Shown here: positions 20,451-31,377 of the stretch, one piece after another
How the letters are laid out: each line of letters begins with the position of its first letter
Numbering within the stretch: position 1 is the stretch's first letter
Assembly: GCA_030700255.1 (NCBI GenBank)
Contig: JAUYJN010000036.1
Coordinates: 1 to 63,984, forward strand
Direction: 5' to 3'
Origin: Candidatus Peregrinibacteria bacterium
GTDB taxonomy: Bacteria > Patescibacteriota > Gracilibacteria > UBA1369 > JABINC01
DNA length: 63,984 nt
Program-made: the position numbers and the translations under genes
The notes under the pieces: generated by a model
What the model saw: only the letters and a program-made list of their open reading frames with translations
Databases searched by the model: none
Told to the model about the DNA's origin: nothing

Positions 20451-21194
20451 ATGCACGCACTTGAAATAAACAATTTAAATAAACACTTCGGCGGATTAAA
20501 AGCCGTAGATGATTGCACCTTCAAAGTTGAACCAAACACTATAGTCGGACTTATAGGGCCAAATGGCGCCGGGAAAACAACGCTATTTAACTTACTTACC
20601 GGGGTCATACCATCAGATAATGGTGAAATCATCTATGAAGGTGAAAACATAACTCATATGCCAACATACTTAAGAAGCGTGAGAGGCCTCGCTCGAACAT
20701 TCCAAGCTATAAGAATATTCCCTGAGCTAACAACGCTTGAAAACGTACTCGTAGCGCTCAAAGGGAATCAGCAAAGTTTAATGCAAATGTTCGGAAATCA
20801 AAAAAAAGAGCAAGAACGTCTTATAGATGAAGCGCATGAACTTCTAAAGAAAGTCGACTTAAATGTGAAGGCAAACTGTAAGGCCGGCGACCTATCTTAT
20901 GGACAACAAAAACTACTTGAAATTATAAGAGCGGTTGCACAAGGTGGAGAATTCATCATGCTTGATGAGCCGGCCGCCGGAGTAAATCCAAATATGCTTA
21001 ACAAAATAATAGATGTTATCCGTGAACTTCACAAAGAAGGGCGAACATTTCTCATAATAGAACATGATATGGGATTTATCATGAATATTTCAGACAAAGT
21101 GGTAGTCCTGGACTTCGGCCACATAATCGCAGAAGGCAAGCCCTCAGATATTCAAAAAAACAAAAAAGTACTCGAAGCATACCTCGGTAAATAA
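20451..21194 (+). CDS. livG: ABC importer ATPase LivG type
   Basis: First ATP-hydrolysing subunit of the Liv importer, 247 residues, as usual. Walker A is GPNGAGKTT near residue 36, the Q-loop is ARTFQ, the ABC signature is LSYGQQK (LSGGQ variant as in LivG), Walker B is FIMLDEPAAG, and the switch His is in IEHDM. The LivG-type extra helical insertion (the MQMFGNQKKEQER region) is present. It starts 10 bases after livM. Confidence 0.95.
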   Translation: MHALEINNLNKHFGGLKAVDDCTFKVEPNTIVGLIGPNGAGKTTLFNLLTGVIPSDNGEIIYEGENITHMPTYLRSVRGLARTFQAIRIFPELTTLENVLVALKGNQQSLMQMFGNQKKEQERLIDEAHELLKKVDLNVKANCKAGDLSYGQQKLLEIIRAVAQGGEFIMLDEPAAGVNPNMLNKIIDVIRELHKEGRTFLIIEHDMGFIMNISDKVVVLDFGHIIAEGKPSDIQKNKKVLEAYLGK

Positions 21195-21203
21195 TTATAA
21201 AAT

Positions 21204-21917
21204 ATGTTAGAAATAAACGACATCACAGCAGGTTACGGGGACGGCCCTATCATCATCAAAAACATTTCAATGAATGTGAAGGAAGGTGAAATAGTCACAA
21301 TAATCGGGCCAAATGGCGCAGGGAAATCAACCGTGCTTCGCTCAATTTTTGGTATAACAAAAATTCACAATGGAAATATAAATTTTTATAATGAAGATAT
21401 AACAAAGGTTCGCACAGAAGACACAGTTGAGAGAGGAATATGTTATGTTCCACAAGGTAGAAGTATTTTCCGGTCTATGACTGTTGAAGAAAATCTCGAA
21501 ATCGGAGCTTATATCAGAGATGACAAAAAGTATGTGAAGCAAAAGATGGAAGAAATGTACGGGAAATTCCCAAAACTTTATGATAGGCGTAAGCAGAAAA
21601 CCCGTCAGCTCTCCGGTGGTGAACAACAGATGGTATCAATCGCACGTGCCCTCATGCTAGAACCGGAGCTACTCATGCTGGATGAGCCATCCCTCGGGCT
21701 CGCACCAAAAATCATACAAGATGTATTTAAAATGTTATTACAAATAAAAAAACATGGGACTGCAATCTTGATGGTCGAACAAAACGCAAAAGCCGCACTG
21801 GAAATTTCAGATCGAGGGTATGTACTGGAACTTGGTGAAAAACGCCTAGAGGGAGAAGGTACAAAACTTCTGAGTGACAAAAAAGTCGGAGAGCTGTATC
21901 TTGGAAAACGCTCTTAA
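21204..21917 (+). CDS. livF: ABC importer ATPase LivF type
   Basis: Second ATPase of the Liv importer, 237 residues. Walker A is GPNGAGKST, the signature is LSGGEQQM, Walker B is LLMLDEPSLGLAP (a LivF hallmark), and the H-loop position carries Gln in VEQNA, also a LivF hallmark. It starts 9 bases after livG and is followed by gshA after 9 bases. Confidence 0.95.
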   Translation: MLEINDITAGYGDGPIIIKNISMNVKEGEIVTIIGPNGAGKSTVLRSIFGITKIHNGNINFYNEDITKVRTEDTVERGICYVPQGRSIFRSMTVEENLEIGAYIRDDKKYVKQKMEEMYGKFPKLYDRRKQKTRQLSGGEQQMVSIARALMLEPELLMLDEPSLGLAPKIIQDVFKMLLQIKKHGTAILMVEQNAKAALEISDRGYVLELGEKRLEGEGTKLLSDKKVGELYLGKRS

Positions 21918-21926
21918 AAGAATAAA

Positions 21927-23177
21927 ATGCTGCACAACCTGGTAAAATCATATAAAGACAAAAAAGGGGAAGTCGACTTTTGGCTTGAAGATTTGCGAAA
22001 TAAAGTAAAAGGCCCTATTTACAATTCTGTCGACCTACGAAATAGTGGATTCAAAATAGCCGCTATAGATACAAACATTTTCCCGGCAGGATTTAACAAT
22101 CTATGCCCAAATTATTCAAAAGAAACGGGAATACTATTTAAGGCACATATAAATAAATATTATCCAAATGTTAAGAACATAATTATTTTCCCTGAAGGTC
22201 ATACAAAAAACACCTATTATCTAGAAAATGTAAGAAAGCTACAAAATATAATAAAAGAACATGGATTTAGAATTTATGTGGCACATTATGATTCGGAAAT
22301 AGCTGGCACCCATACTACTGCGGCGAGCGAAGAACTCATTATCCATGAATTCAAAAAAGAAAATGACATTATTTTTATAAATAGCCCTGAAACTTTTATC
22401 CCGGATATTATCCTCACAAATAATGATTTCTCAGGAGGTATCCCGGAGATATTAAAAAACGTAAAAATTCCAATACTTCCAAATCCAAATCTAGGTTGGT
22501 TTCAAAGATCCAAATATGGACACCAGAAACATTATGAAATATTAATCGAAGAATTTGCAAAACTACTCGATGTAGATTCATGGTTCTTCAGCCCCATAAC
22601 TATAAAAATAGAAAACGTGAATTTTCAAACAAAAGAAGGATTTGAAAAAATAGCAAAAGCGATAGAAGAATTACTCAAACAAATACAAGCAAAATATAAT
22701 CAACATAACATAAAAGAAACTCCATATGTATTTATAAAAAATGATTCCGGAACATATGGGATTGCGATACACCACGTCGAAAAGCCTGAGGAAATAATTG
22801 AGATGAATCGGAAAACGCGAAATAAACTTTCAATCGGGAAAGACAAGAAAGCTGTGACAGATATTATTATTCAAGAAGGTATCCCAACTGTTGAAAGATT
22901 CAAAGGATTAACCGGTGAACCTGTTATTTATCTGGTTGGCAATAACGCCACTGGTGGTTTTTTCCGACTCAATGAAGACAAAGATGAAAAAGGTAATTTA
23001 AATACCGGTGGAATGAGGTTTACCAAATTATGCTTCCATGAAATGTTAGGCTATGAAAACAACTCCACAGATTGTGATATAGAATGTTTAGAAGAGTTGT
23101 ATTTCAAAATTGCAGAAATCGCATCAATAGCCTCAGGTATGGAAATGCTAGAGCTCGAGAAAGACATAACCAAATAA
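21927..23177 (+). CDS. gshA: Glutamate-cysteine ligase, T. ferrooxidans-type family
   Basis: Catalyses the first step of glutathione synthesis: ATP-dependent joining of the gamma-carboxyl of glutamate to cysteine. At 416 residues it matches the family first described from Acidithiobacillus ferrooxidans (PF08886/TIGR02049), not the E. coli GshA family. Diagnostic stretches are SVDLRNSGFKIAAIDTN, FPAGFNNL near residue 52, a GTYGIAIHHV loop, NRKTRNKLSIGK and IIQEG. GshB lies 2 bases downstream, which strongly supports the function. It is 9 bases behind livF. The ATG has no Shine-Dalgarno sequence. Identification rests on recalled family motifs, so sequence search should confirm it. Confidence 0.87.
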   Translation: MLHNLVKSYKDKKGEVDFWLEDLRNKVKGPIYNSVDLRNSGFKIAAIDTNIFPAGFNNLCPNYSKETGILFKAHINKYYPNVKNIIIFPEGHTKNTYYLENVRKLQNIIKEHGFRIYVAHYDSEIAGTHTTAASEELIIHEFKKENDIIFINSPETFIPDIILTNNDFSGGIPEILKNVKIPILPNPNLGWFQRSKYGHQKHYEILIEEFAKLLDVDSWFFSPITIKIENVNFQTKEGFEKIAKAIEELLKQIQAKYNQHNIKETPYVFIKNDSGTYGIAIHHVEKPEEIIEMNRKTRNKLSIGKDKKAVTDIIIQEGIPTVERFKGLTGEPVIYLVGNNATGGFFRLNEDKDEKGNLNTGGMRFTKLCFHEMLGYENNSTDCDIECLEELYFKIAEIASIASGMEMLELEKDITK

Positions 23178-23179
23178 CA

Positions 23180-24088
23180 ATGCTAATAACTTTTATAATA
23201 AATCCGATTAAAAAACTTCATCCGAAAGATGGGAGTATGGAGCTTGCAAGAGTAGCATGCGAAAGAGGTCACGAAGTAATACTTATCGAAGAAGGTGATA
23301 TCAGATATGAAACTGAAGAAATACTTTCAGAATTCTATAATTTCCCAAACTTAAAAAAAGAGAACTCTCTGTTTGATCTTTCAAAAAGTGACGTCATTAT
23401 GATGAGACTCGACCCACCATTCAATTTAAATTACGTGTATCACACATACATATTAGACAAGCTTAAAAAGTTAAATTCAAAAATAAAAATCATAAATCCA
23501 CCGGGAATGTTACGTTCATGGAACGAGAAAATGGCTATATTGAATTTTCCAAAGCTAATACCTCCAACCATGGTTGCAAAAAAAACAGATGAAATATTGA
23601 GTTTCTCTCATAAATACGCACATGGGATAATTTTAAAACCTTTAAATGAAAAAGGTGGAAGTGGAATAACCTGGCTAAAACCGGATGACACACATCAAGA
23701 AAAATTAAAAAAAATAGCTACAATAACAAAGAGAGAAAAAGAATTTATAATGGTACAAGAATATCTAAAAGAAGCATGCGAAGGGGATAAAAGAATAACG
23801 GTTGTAAATGGTAAAATTATCAACTGCATACTCCGAGTACCAAAAAAAGATGACTTCCGAGGAAACATATCTCAAGGGGCGACCGGCCATCCATCAACCG
23901 TGACTGAAAAAGAATTGAAAGCTGTAAAAATCATTATAAAAGAACTTAAAAAACAAAAAATATTCTTTGCCGGACTCGATTTTATCGGAGAGAGATTAAC
24001 TGAATTAAATATCACAAGCCCAATTGTAGGATTTACAATCTTCAAAGGCAGCGGTGAAAAAATAATCAAAGAACTTGAGAAAATTTAA
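23180..24088 (+). CDS. gshB: Glutathione synthetase
   Basis: Adds glycine to gamma-glutamylcysteine to give glutathione, using ATP. It is an ATP-grasp enzyme of 302 residues when begun at the ATG at 23180, 2 bases after the gshA stop; an upstream in-frame start would overlap gshA by about 90 bases and add an unrelated peptide. GshB motifs are MLITFIINPI, MMRLDPPFNLNYVYHTYIL, INPPGMLRSWNEKM, ILKPLNEKGGSGI, GDKRITVVNGKI and FAGLDFIGERLTELNITSP. These align end to end with E. coli GshB, including the DPPFxxxYxxxTYIL and LTExNxTSP blocks. Confidence 0.94.
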   Translation: MLITFIINPIKKLHPKDGSMELARVACERGHEVILIEEGDIRYETEEILSEFYNFPNLKKENSLFDLSKSDVIMMRLDPPFNLNYVYHTYILDKLKKLNSKIKIINPPGMLRSWNEKMAILNFPKLIPPTMVAKKTDEILSFSHKYAHGIILKPLNEKGGSGITWLKPDDTHQEKLKKIATITKREKEFIMVQEYLKEACEGDKRITVVNGKIINCILRVPKKDDFRGNISQGATGHPSTVTEKELKAVKIIIKELKKQKIFFAGLDFIGERLTELNITSPIVGFTIFKGSGEKIIKELEKI

Positions 24089-24101
24089 AACATATACATA
24101 A

Positions 24102-24905
24102 ATGAGATTTCGTACATTTTCTCTTTTAATAAAACAGTCCTGCCAAGATGCATTTGTATATCGAGCAGAGATCTATATGCAAATAATTGCTTGGTTTATA
24201 AGTTTCTTACTTTATTTTTATTTATGGAGAGCGATATTTGCGAGTAACGCAAATATCGGAACTTACACCATAACCACGATGTTAACATACTTTTTTTTGG
24301 TACAAGTTATGCGAAATTTACTTTTCTCATATTATGGATTCGTAATAAATAGCGACATTCAAAATGGAGACATGGCAAACTTAATGACTAAACCAATTTC
24401 ATTATTGCCATATTATTATGCTCTTGAGATAGGTAGAAACTTAGTAAAATTCTTAATAAGTATTATTTCAAATGTGTTTATATTAGCGTTGTTTTGGCAA
24501 TTCTTTGATTTTTCCACAATTTCAGCCGGATCAATCTTACTTGGATTGCTTGCAGCAATCCCAGCCCATTTCATAAATTACTGCTTCGTAAGCATGATTG
24601 GATGCTTAGCTTTTTGGCTCACTGACGCAAATAGATTAATATTCTTTTATTTCGCATTAACAACACTCGCTGCGGGATGGATAGTACCAATAGATCTTTT
24701 CCCGGAACCATTTCAAACAATCCTCATGTATACTCCATTTCCATATGCATTTTATTTCCCAATAAAATTAGCTCAAGGCCTACTGACTTCATCTGAAATC
24801 ATCAGAGGTTTTACAATGCAAATAACATTCTCAATTTTACTGGGATCACTTCTTTCACTTGAAATCAAACGAGGACTCAAACACTTCGAAGGTGTCGGCC
24901 GCTAA
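24102..24905 (+). CDS. ABC-2/DUF990-type exporter permease, subunit 1
   Basis: A membrane protein of 267 residues with about six hydrophobic segments. Blocks such as FWQFFDFSTISAGS and AAIPAHFINYCFVSMIGCLAFW resemble the DUF990 family of ABC-2 permeases (PF06182), which work as pairs with one ATPase. The second permease and ATPase follow at 24916 and 25728. It starts 14 bases after gshB, so it may belong to the same operon. The substrate is unknown; glutathione conjugate or another thiol is possible by context only. Confidence 0.78.
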   Translation: MRFRTFSLLIKQSCQDAFVYRAEIYMQIIAWFISFLLYFYLWRAIFASNANIGTYTITTMLTYFFLVQVMRNLLFSYYGFVINSDIQNGDMANLMTKPISLLPYYYALEIGRNLVKFLISIISNVFILALFWQFFDFSTISAGSILLGLLAAIPAHFINYCFVSMIGCLAFWLTDANRLIFFYFALTTLAAGWIVPIDLFPEPFQTILMYTPFPYAFYFPIKLAQGLLTSSEIIRGFTMQITFSILLGSLLSLEIKRGLKHFEGVGR

Positions 24906-24915
24906 TAAAATACAT

Positions 24916-25713
24916 ATGTTCAAAAAAATTATACACAATTCGAAGATCTCCCTATGCCTCTGCTCCATGAATATCAAAATGGTACTCATATATAGAAAGA
25001 GTTTTTATATAAGCTTCATCGCAATTATGTTCTGGATGGCAACTTACACAGCCTTAATCGAAGTGATATATGGGCATACAAATGAAATAGCTGGATGGAG
25101 CAAAGGAGAAATACTTATTATCCTATCTTTTTATTATTTCATAACGAGCATTGCAAACTTCTTATTTCGTGAGAATTTCGAGGATTTCGGCAACAAAATG
25201 CGACGTGGATTTTTGGATCAATATTTAACAAAGCCTGCAATGTTCCAAATCCAATGCTTTTTTGCGAAAATGAGATTCGACCAAATCAGCTCTCCAATAA
25301 TAGTATTATTTTTATTTTGGTATGGAGCTTCACTACTCACAGAACCACTTCTTTTACAAAATATAATCATAGGATTTCTTTATGCAATTCTTTCTGTGGC
25401 ATTTTTCTATCATTTCTTACTGCTGGTTGCGACATCAACATTTTATCTGGAAAAAGCTGACACACTCGGGTCTATAATGTGGAACTTATCGCAAGTAGGT
25501 AGATATCCAAGACAGATTTTTACCGGATTTGGTAAAGTATTTTTCGAATTCGTCTTTCCTATTGCCCTCATGACATCAATTCCGGCAGAAATATTCGTAG
25601 GATTTGAAACGTCAAAAATGCATTTCTTTTTCTTCGTAATAGTACTTGGATTCTGTATACTCGCACAGGCAGTATTTAAAATAGGATTAAGAAAATATTC
25701 TTCTGCTAATTAA
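24916..25713 (+). CDS. ABC-2/DUF990-type exporter permease, subunit 2
   Basis: Second permease of the ABC-2 exporter, 265 residues from the ATG at 24916 (MFKKIIHN). An earlier in-frame start at 24859 would overlap the first permease. It has an N-terminal cytoplasmic stretch, then about six membrane segments. NFEDFGNKMRRGFLDQYLTKP is the conserved DUF990 loop. The ATPase begins 14 bases later. Confidence 0.78.
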   Translation: MFKKIIHNSKISLCLCSMNIKMVLIYRKSFYISFIAIMFWMATYTALIEVIYGHTNEIAGWSKGEILIILSFYYFITSIANFLFRENFEDFGNKMRRGFLDQYLTKPAMFQIQCFFAKMRFDQISSPIIVLFLFWYGASLLTEPLLLQNIIIGFLYAILSVAFFYHFLLLVATSTFYLEKADTLGSIMWNLSQVGRYPRQIFTGFGKVFFEFVFPIALMTSIPAEIFVGFETSKMHFFFFVIVLGFCILAQAVFKIGLRKYSSAN

Positions 25714-25727
25714 ACAACGATAAAAAT

Positions 25728-26705
25728 ATGCAAAACAACCACACAATAATCAAAGTAAAAAATATAAAAAAATCTTTTGAATACTTCAAAAAAGAACAAG
25801 GATTAATAGGTTCAATAAAATCGTTATTTTCACGTGAAAAATTATATGCACATGCAGTAGATGATGTAAGTTTTGAAATACAAAAAGGAGAATTCATAGG
25901 GTTTATAGGCCCAAATGGAGCGGGTAAAACTACCACCCTAAAAATGCTTGCAGGGATTTTATGTCCAACTTCAGGAGCCATAGAAATCAATGGATTCAAT
26001 CCATGGGATAGAAAACCTGAATTTCAAAAAAAATTTGGATTAATTATGGGACAGAAAAATCAACTTTGGTGGGACCTCCCTCCAATTGAGAGTTATATGC
26101 TTTTCAAAGAAATATATGAAATACCGGAAGCGAAATTCAAAAAAAACCTGGATTACTTAGTTGAATTATTGGACATAAAGGAGATCTTAGAGGTTCAAGT
26201 ACGCAAGATGAGCCTCGGGCAACGTATGAAATGTGAACTCGCAGGAGCCCTACTCCATGATCCGGATATACTATTTCTAGATGAGCCAACCATAGGTCTC
26301 GATGTCGTATCTCAATCAAACATAAGAGAATTTTTAAAAAAATATAATGAGGAAAGAGGCGCTACCATCATACTTACCTCACATTACATGGAAGATATCA
26401 AAAGACTCTCAAAGCGTATGATTATGATAGATAAAGGTAAAATCATGTATGATGGATCATTCAAAAAATTCACCGAAGAATATACAAGGAATAGAGTTAT
26501 AGAAGCGTCATTCACATCTGATATACAAGAAAAAGATCTTGGGCAATACGGAGAGATAATCAAATACAAACCACTAAAGGTGCAGATCTCAGTACCAAAA
26601 GAGCACATTACAAAAACTATGGGAAGAATACTAAACGAGCTCCCTGTAGAGAATATTGCTATTCACGACAAGGAGCTCGAAGAAATTATAAGAGAACTTT
26701 TTTAG
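25728..26705 (+). CDS. ABC exporter ATPase paired with DUF990 permeases
   Basis: A 325-residue ATP-binding subunit. Walker A is GPNGAGKTT, the signature is MSLGQRMKCELA, Walker B is DILFLDEPTIGLD, and the H-loop is LTSHYMED. An N-terminal stretch (SFEYFKKEQGLIGSIKSLFSRE) typical of the DUF990-linked and antibiotic-resistance ATPases precedes the Walker A motif. The C-terminal 90 residues form a regulatory domain. It ends 1 base before the convergent SLH gene. Confidence 0.92.
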   Translation: MQNNHTIIKVKNIKKSFEYFKKEQGLIGSIKSLFSREKLYAHAVDDVSFEIQKGEFIGFIGPNGAGKTTTLKMLAGILCPTSGAIEINGFNPWDRKPEFQKKFGLIMGQKNQLWWDLPPIESYMLFKEIYEIPEAKFKKNLDYLVELLDIKEILEVQVRKMSLGQRMKCELAGALLHDPDILFLDEPTIGLDVVSQSNIREFLKKYNEERGATIILTSHYMEDIKRLSKRMIMIDKGKIMYDGSFKKFTEEYTRNRVIEASFTSDIQEKDLGQYGEIIKYKPLKVQISVPKEHITKTMGRILNELPVENIAIHDKELEEIIRELF

Positions 26706-26706
26706 G

Positions 26707-29493
26707 CTATTTCACATAAGCCTCCCACGCATCATTTTGTATAACGATACGATTTACAAGTGTTATCGCTTCTGCACGAGTTATAGAGGCATCCGGTTTT
26801 ACAGATCCATCCACGTAACCACGTACATATTGCAAACGTCTTGCCGTCTCAATAAACTTAGTAGCCCAGTGACCACTCGTATCAGAGAATAAACTTGATT
26901 TATAGTTGCCAACTTCTTCATCTACAGCGATAAGTAAAACTTTCAAAGCTTCTGCACGAGTTAGTTCGTTAGCAGGTCCAAAGTTATTATCCGCATAACC
27001 ATTTATAAATCCTTTAAGTTTTGCCGTATATACATAACGTGCGAACCATGCTATCTTCTCAACGTCAGGGAATGGTTTATTTGGAGATACGGAAGGCACA
27101 TCCACGCAAAGCGCCTTAAGAACAATTGTTATAAACTCTGCTCTATTGATAGGTTTATCAGGATAGAATTTATTTCCTACGTAACCGTCAACAATAGATA
27201 ATTGATAAGCTTCATTCGCACTATCTTTTACCCAATGTGAAGAAACATCTGAAAATACACCTGATCTCTCAACATAACACGATGCAAGTACTGCGTCAGG
27301 CTCTCCATCACTTGATTCAAGTGCTACATCAACAAATGTAGATGGCGTGTGAAGTGTGCTAAATGGAAGCGTATATCCACCGCCGCCACCCCCACCGCCT
27401 CCAGAAGAGCTACCTCCTCCGCCGCCACCACCTCCACTTGGAGGAGTCACGATAGCTACGGCCTCACAAGCATCACCTATTCCATCAGAATCACTATCAG
27501 TCTGACTAGTATTTGGAATAGTCATACAATTATCTTCATCATCAGCAACGCCATCTCCATCTGTATCTACTACTGGGTCTGGCTCTGGGTCTGGCTCTGG
27601 GTCTGGCTCTACAGGTGTATCATCGGAGTCACATACATCACCAAGACCATCATGATCTGCATCAAGCTGATTATCATTCGCAATTAAAGGACAATTATCA
27701 GTTGCATCTGGCTCACCATCTCCATCTGTATCTACTACTGCATCTGGATCACCAGGAGACGGTACGGTGAATTCAGCAACATAACAGTTATTATCTTCAC
27801 CACCTGCACCTTCATCAATTGCATTTGTCCAATCAAGACATACATCATATTCATAATCTCCAGGCATTAAATTTAAACCATCAAATCTAATTTTGCCAGA
27901 ACTACCTGGGGCATAGAAGGCGGCGGTCTCACGCATATTTCCATCTACCAATGTGAATGTTACAACATCCTCAGGAGCTCCATCCGGAATTTCAATACCA
28001 TCCATATGAGCCATCAATGCAGAAAAATCGGTAGACCTGTAATCAGCATTGCCATCACCAACGTTTTTAATGTTTAATACAACTTCATTATATTTCCAGC
28101 TATAAGTTACATCTACAAATTGAAGATCAGGAGTTTCAACTTCTGTATCCACAGGTGCATCCGGCTCATCAGGAGACGGTACGGTGAATTCAGCAACATA
28201 ACAGTTATTATCTTCACCACCTAATTCACCTTCATCAATTACATCTGTCAAATCAAGACATACTTTATATTCATAATCTCCAGGAATTAAATCTGAAGCA
28301 TCAAATCTAATTTTGCCAGAACTACCTGGGGCATAGAAGGCAGCCGCTCCCATAGCACCCTCTACCAATGTGAATGTTACGTCCGCAGGAGCTTCAGCCG
28401 GAATGTCAAGACCCCCCATATGAGCCATCAATGGAGAAGAAGTGTCAGGCCTGTAATCAGCATTGCCATCACCAACGTTTTCAATGTTTAATACAACTTC
28501 ATTATATTTCCAGCTATAAGTTACATCTACAAATTGAAGATCAGGAGTTTCAACTACTGGCTCCGGCTCACCAGAAGACGGTACGATGAATTTAACAATA
28601 TCACAGTTATTATCTTCACCACCTGCACCTTCACCACCTGCACCTTCATCAATTACATCTGTCAAATCAAGACATACATTATATTCATAATCTCCAGGAA
28701 TTAAATCTGAAGCATCAAATCCAATTTTGCCAGAACTACCTGGCTCATAGAAGGCAGCATCATTTATATCTCCATCTACCAATTTGAATGTTACGTCATC
28801 AGGAGCTCCATCCGGAATGTCAATACCCCCCATATGAGCCATCAATGGAGAAGAAGTGCCAGGCCTGTAATCAGCATTGCCATCACCAATGTTTTTAATC
28901 TTTAATACAACTTCTTCCGTATCTGCATCATAAGCTACATCTACAAATTGAAGATCAGGAGTCCCAACTGTTGGAACTGCAGGACATGCCGCATTTCCAG
29001 GATCTGGATCACATGGATTATTTGGATCTGTTTCACCATTATATTCAACAAAATCGCTTAACCCATCTCCATCTGTATCAGAGATAAGTGGGTTTGATCC
29101 AAAAACCGCTTCTTTTTCATCTATCAGTCCATCTCCATCAGTATCAGCGTCCGCATCAGGAGCAGGAGGAGGAACAGAACCAGTCAGCTGCTTAAATCCT
29201 CCATTCATAGAGAAGTAAACAACAGTCACAAGTATAAATACACTTGCAAAGGCTCCTACGTAAATCCCAAGACGTGATTTCTTTGGTGGCTCAGGATCTT
29301 TACCATTATTACTAGATTGCATAAGATCAGGTTTGACCTCTGCGGTTGATATTTCATATGTTGAATCTGTGCCGGTTGGAGTTAGAGTACTTTGATCTAC
29401 ATTGATAGCTCCTTCATCGAATACATTCGAACTAGGGTTTTGCCCTCCTTCCACTGGTGGTTGACCGGTGTCCGGTAACTGAGTATTATCCAT
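26707..29493 (-). CDS. S-layer-type protein: TM anchor, TSP3, three CARDB repeats, Gly-rich linker, three SLH domains
   Basis: A 928-residue surface protein. Residues 1-75 are a Pro/Gln/Asn-rich presumed cytoplasmic head, followed by one transmembrane helix (about 76-98) with no cleavage signal. Next come two TSP3-like calcium repeats ([24 protein letters not shown]), then three CARDB-like domains of about 137 residues each starting near 176, 316 and 453. More TSP3 repeats, a [13 protein letters not shown] spacer and a poly-Gly linker (about 685-712) follow. Three SLH repeats close the protein (about 740-928; for example [36 protein letters not shown]). Both a membrane helix and SLH domains would tie it to the envelope. 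The promoter is at 29534-29562. The CARDB repeats share very similar DNA. Confidence 0.88.
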   Translation of the reverse strand: MDNTQLPDTGQPPVEGGQNPSSNVFDEGAINVDQSTLTPTGTDSTYEISTAEVKPDLMQSSNNGKDPEPPKKSRLGIYVGAFASVFILVTVVYFSMNGGFKQLTGSVPPPAPDADADTDGDGLIDEKEAVFGSNPLISDTDGDGLSDFVEYNGETDPNNPCDPDPGNAACPAVPTVGTPDLQFVDVAYDADTEEVVLKIKNIGDGNADYRPGTSSPLMAHMGGIDIPDGAPDDVTFKLVDGDINDAAFYEPGSSGKIGFDASDLIPGDYEYNVCLDLTDVIDEGAGGEGAGGEDNNCDIVKFIVPSSGEPEPVVETPDLQFVDVTYSWKYNEVVLNIENVGDGNADYRPDTSSPLMAHMGGLDIPAEAPADVTFTLVEGAMGAAAFYAPGSSGKIRFDASDLIPGDYEYKVCLDLTDVIDEGELGGEDNNCYVAEFTVPSPDEPDAPVDTEVETPDLQFVDVTYSWKYNEVVLNIKNVGDGNADYRSTDFSALMAHMDGIEIPDGAPEDVVTFTLVDGNMRETAAFYAPGSSGKIRFDGLNLMPGDYEYDVCLDWTNAIDEGAGGEDNNCYVAEFTVPSPGDPDAVVDTDGDGEPDATDNCPLIANDNQLDADHDGLGDVCDSDDTPVEPDPEPDPEPDPVVDTDGDGVADDEDNCMTIPNTSQTDSDSDGIGDACEAVAIVTPPSGGGGGGGGSSSGGGGGGGGGYTLPFSTLHTPSTFVDVALESSDGEPDAVLASCYVERSGVFSDVSSHWVKDSANEAYQLSIVDGYVGNKFYPDKPINRAEFITIVLKALCVDVPSVSPNKPFPDVEKIAWFARYVYTAKLKGFINGYADNNFGPANELTRAEALKVLLIAVDEEVGNYKSSLFSDTSGHWATKFIETARRLQYVRGYVDGSVKPDASITRAEAITLVNRIVIQNDAWEAYVK
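27766..28970 (-). repeat. Three tandem CARDB repeat units of about 410 bp
   Basis: Three head-to-tail units, each coding a TPDLQFVDV...DNNC...FxVPSP module. The units at about 27760-28140 and 28170-28552 are nearly identical over long stretches (for example the segment encoding [12 protein letters not shown] and the segment encoding [15 protein letters not shown]). The third (about 28580-28970) is more divergent. The pattern suggests recent duplication of one unit. Confidence 0.8.
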
Positions 29494-29525
29494 TTCGTTT
29501 GGGTTTAAAGATTTATTTTAATTAA

Positions 29526-30680
<1,155 letters not shown>

Positions 30681-30682
30681 AC

Positions 30683-30763
30683 ATGAGCATAGCGAATGTC
30701 TTGCGTAAAATGCTGAGTAAAAGTAGGATGCTGATGCGAAGAAGTACAAGATTGAATCCTTAA
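30683..30763 (+). CDS. Possible 26-residue basic small protein
   Basis: An ATG 3 bases after the tgt stop opens a 26-codon frame ending in TAA: MSIANVLRKMLSKSRMLMRR, then STRLNP. It is strongly basic (nine Lys/Arg) and Met/Leu-rich, as an amphipathic helix would be. It sits between tgt and ruvA on the same strand. A chance open frame is quite possible. Confidence 0.2.
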   Translation: MSIANVLRKMLSKSRMLMRRSTRLNP

Positions 30764-30801
30764 AAAGGACATAAAACTAATGTAGTTAATAACAAACTAA
30801 A

Positions 30802-31377
30802 ATGATCTCATACCTAAAAGGATACGTACTTAAAAAACTCGAAAAATCGCTCATAGTTGACGTACAAGGAGTCGGTTATGAAGTCAAATCAAATACAAAT
30901 CTAATCAGCGACATCAAAGAAAATGAAGACATAGAAGTATTCATTCATACTCATGTTCGTGAGGATGATATTTCCCTTTATGGATTCGGATCTTACGATG
31001 AATTAGAGTTATTTAAACTACTTATAAGTGTATCAGGGATAGGCCCAAGGATAGGGCTTGAGCTCCTAAATCAACCGGTAGAAATGCTAAAAAATGCAAT
31101 CTACATGGGAGACAACGTGCTCCTTGCAAAAACTCCGGGCCTGGGCGCTAAAACTGCAGCAAAGTTAGTTCTAGAGCTCAAAAGCAAAGTGACGCCAAGT
31201 GCTCTGCCAAAATCTATATCTGCAAATATTCCAAGCGTTGGTGAAATAATAGAAGCTCTAGAAAATCTAGGCTACAACAGACACCAGATCACTCTCGGAC
31301 TCAAAAGATTGGATACGGAAAATCTATCAACTGAAGAAATTATTACTTCATTTTTGAAAGAGGCTTATCAAAAATAA
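30802..31377 (+). CDS. ruvA: Holliday junction branch migration protein RuvA
   Basis: Binds four-way junctions and loads RuvB. At 191 residues it has the OB-fold start MISYLKGYVLKKLEKSLIVDV, YEVKSNTNL, the junction-binding HTHVREDDISLYGF, and helix-hairpin-helix segments SGIGPRIGLELL and TPGLGAKTAAKLVLELK. The C-terminal domain III with the RuvB-contact helix is present. The stop TAA is immediately followed by the ATG of pepP. ruvC is 8 kb downstream and ruvB is outside the window. Confidence 0.94.
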   Translation: MISYLKGYVLKKLEKSLIVDVQGVGYEVKSNTNLISDIKENEDIEVFIHTHVREDDISLYGFGSYDELELFKLLISVSGIGPRIGLELLNQPVEMLKNAIYMGDNVLLAKTPGLGAKTAAKLVLELKSKVTPSALPKSISANIPSVGEIIEALENLGYNRHQITLGLKRLDTENLSTEEIITSFLKEAYQK

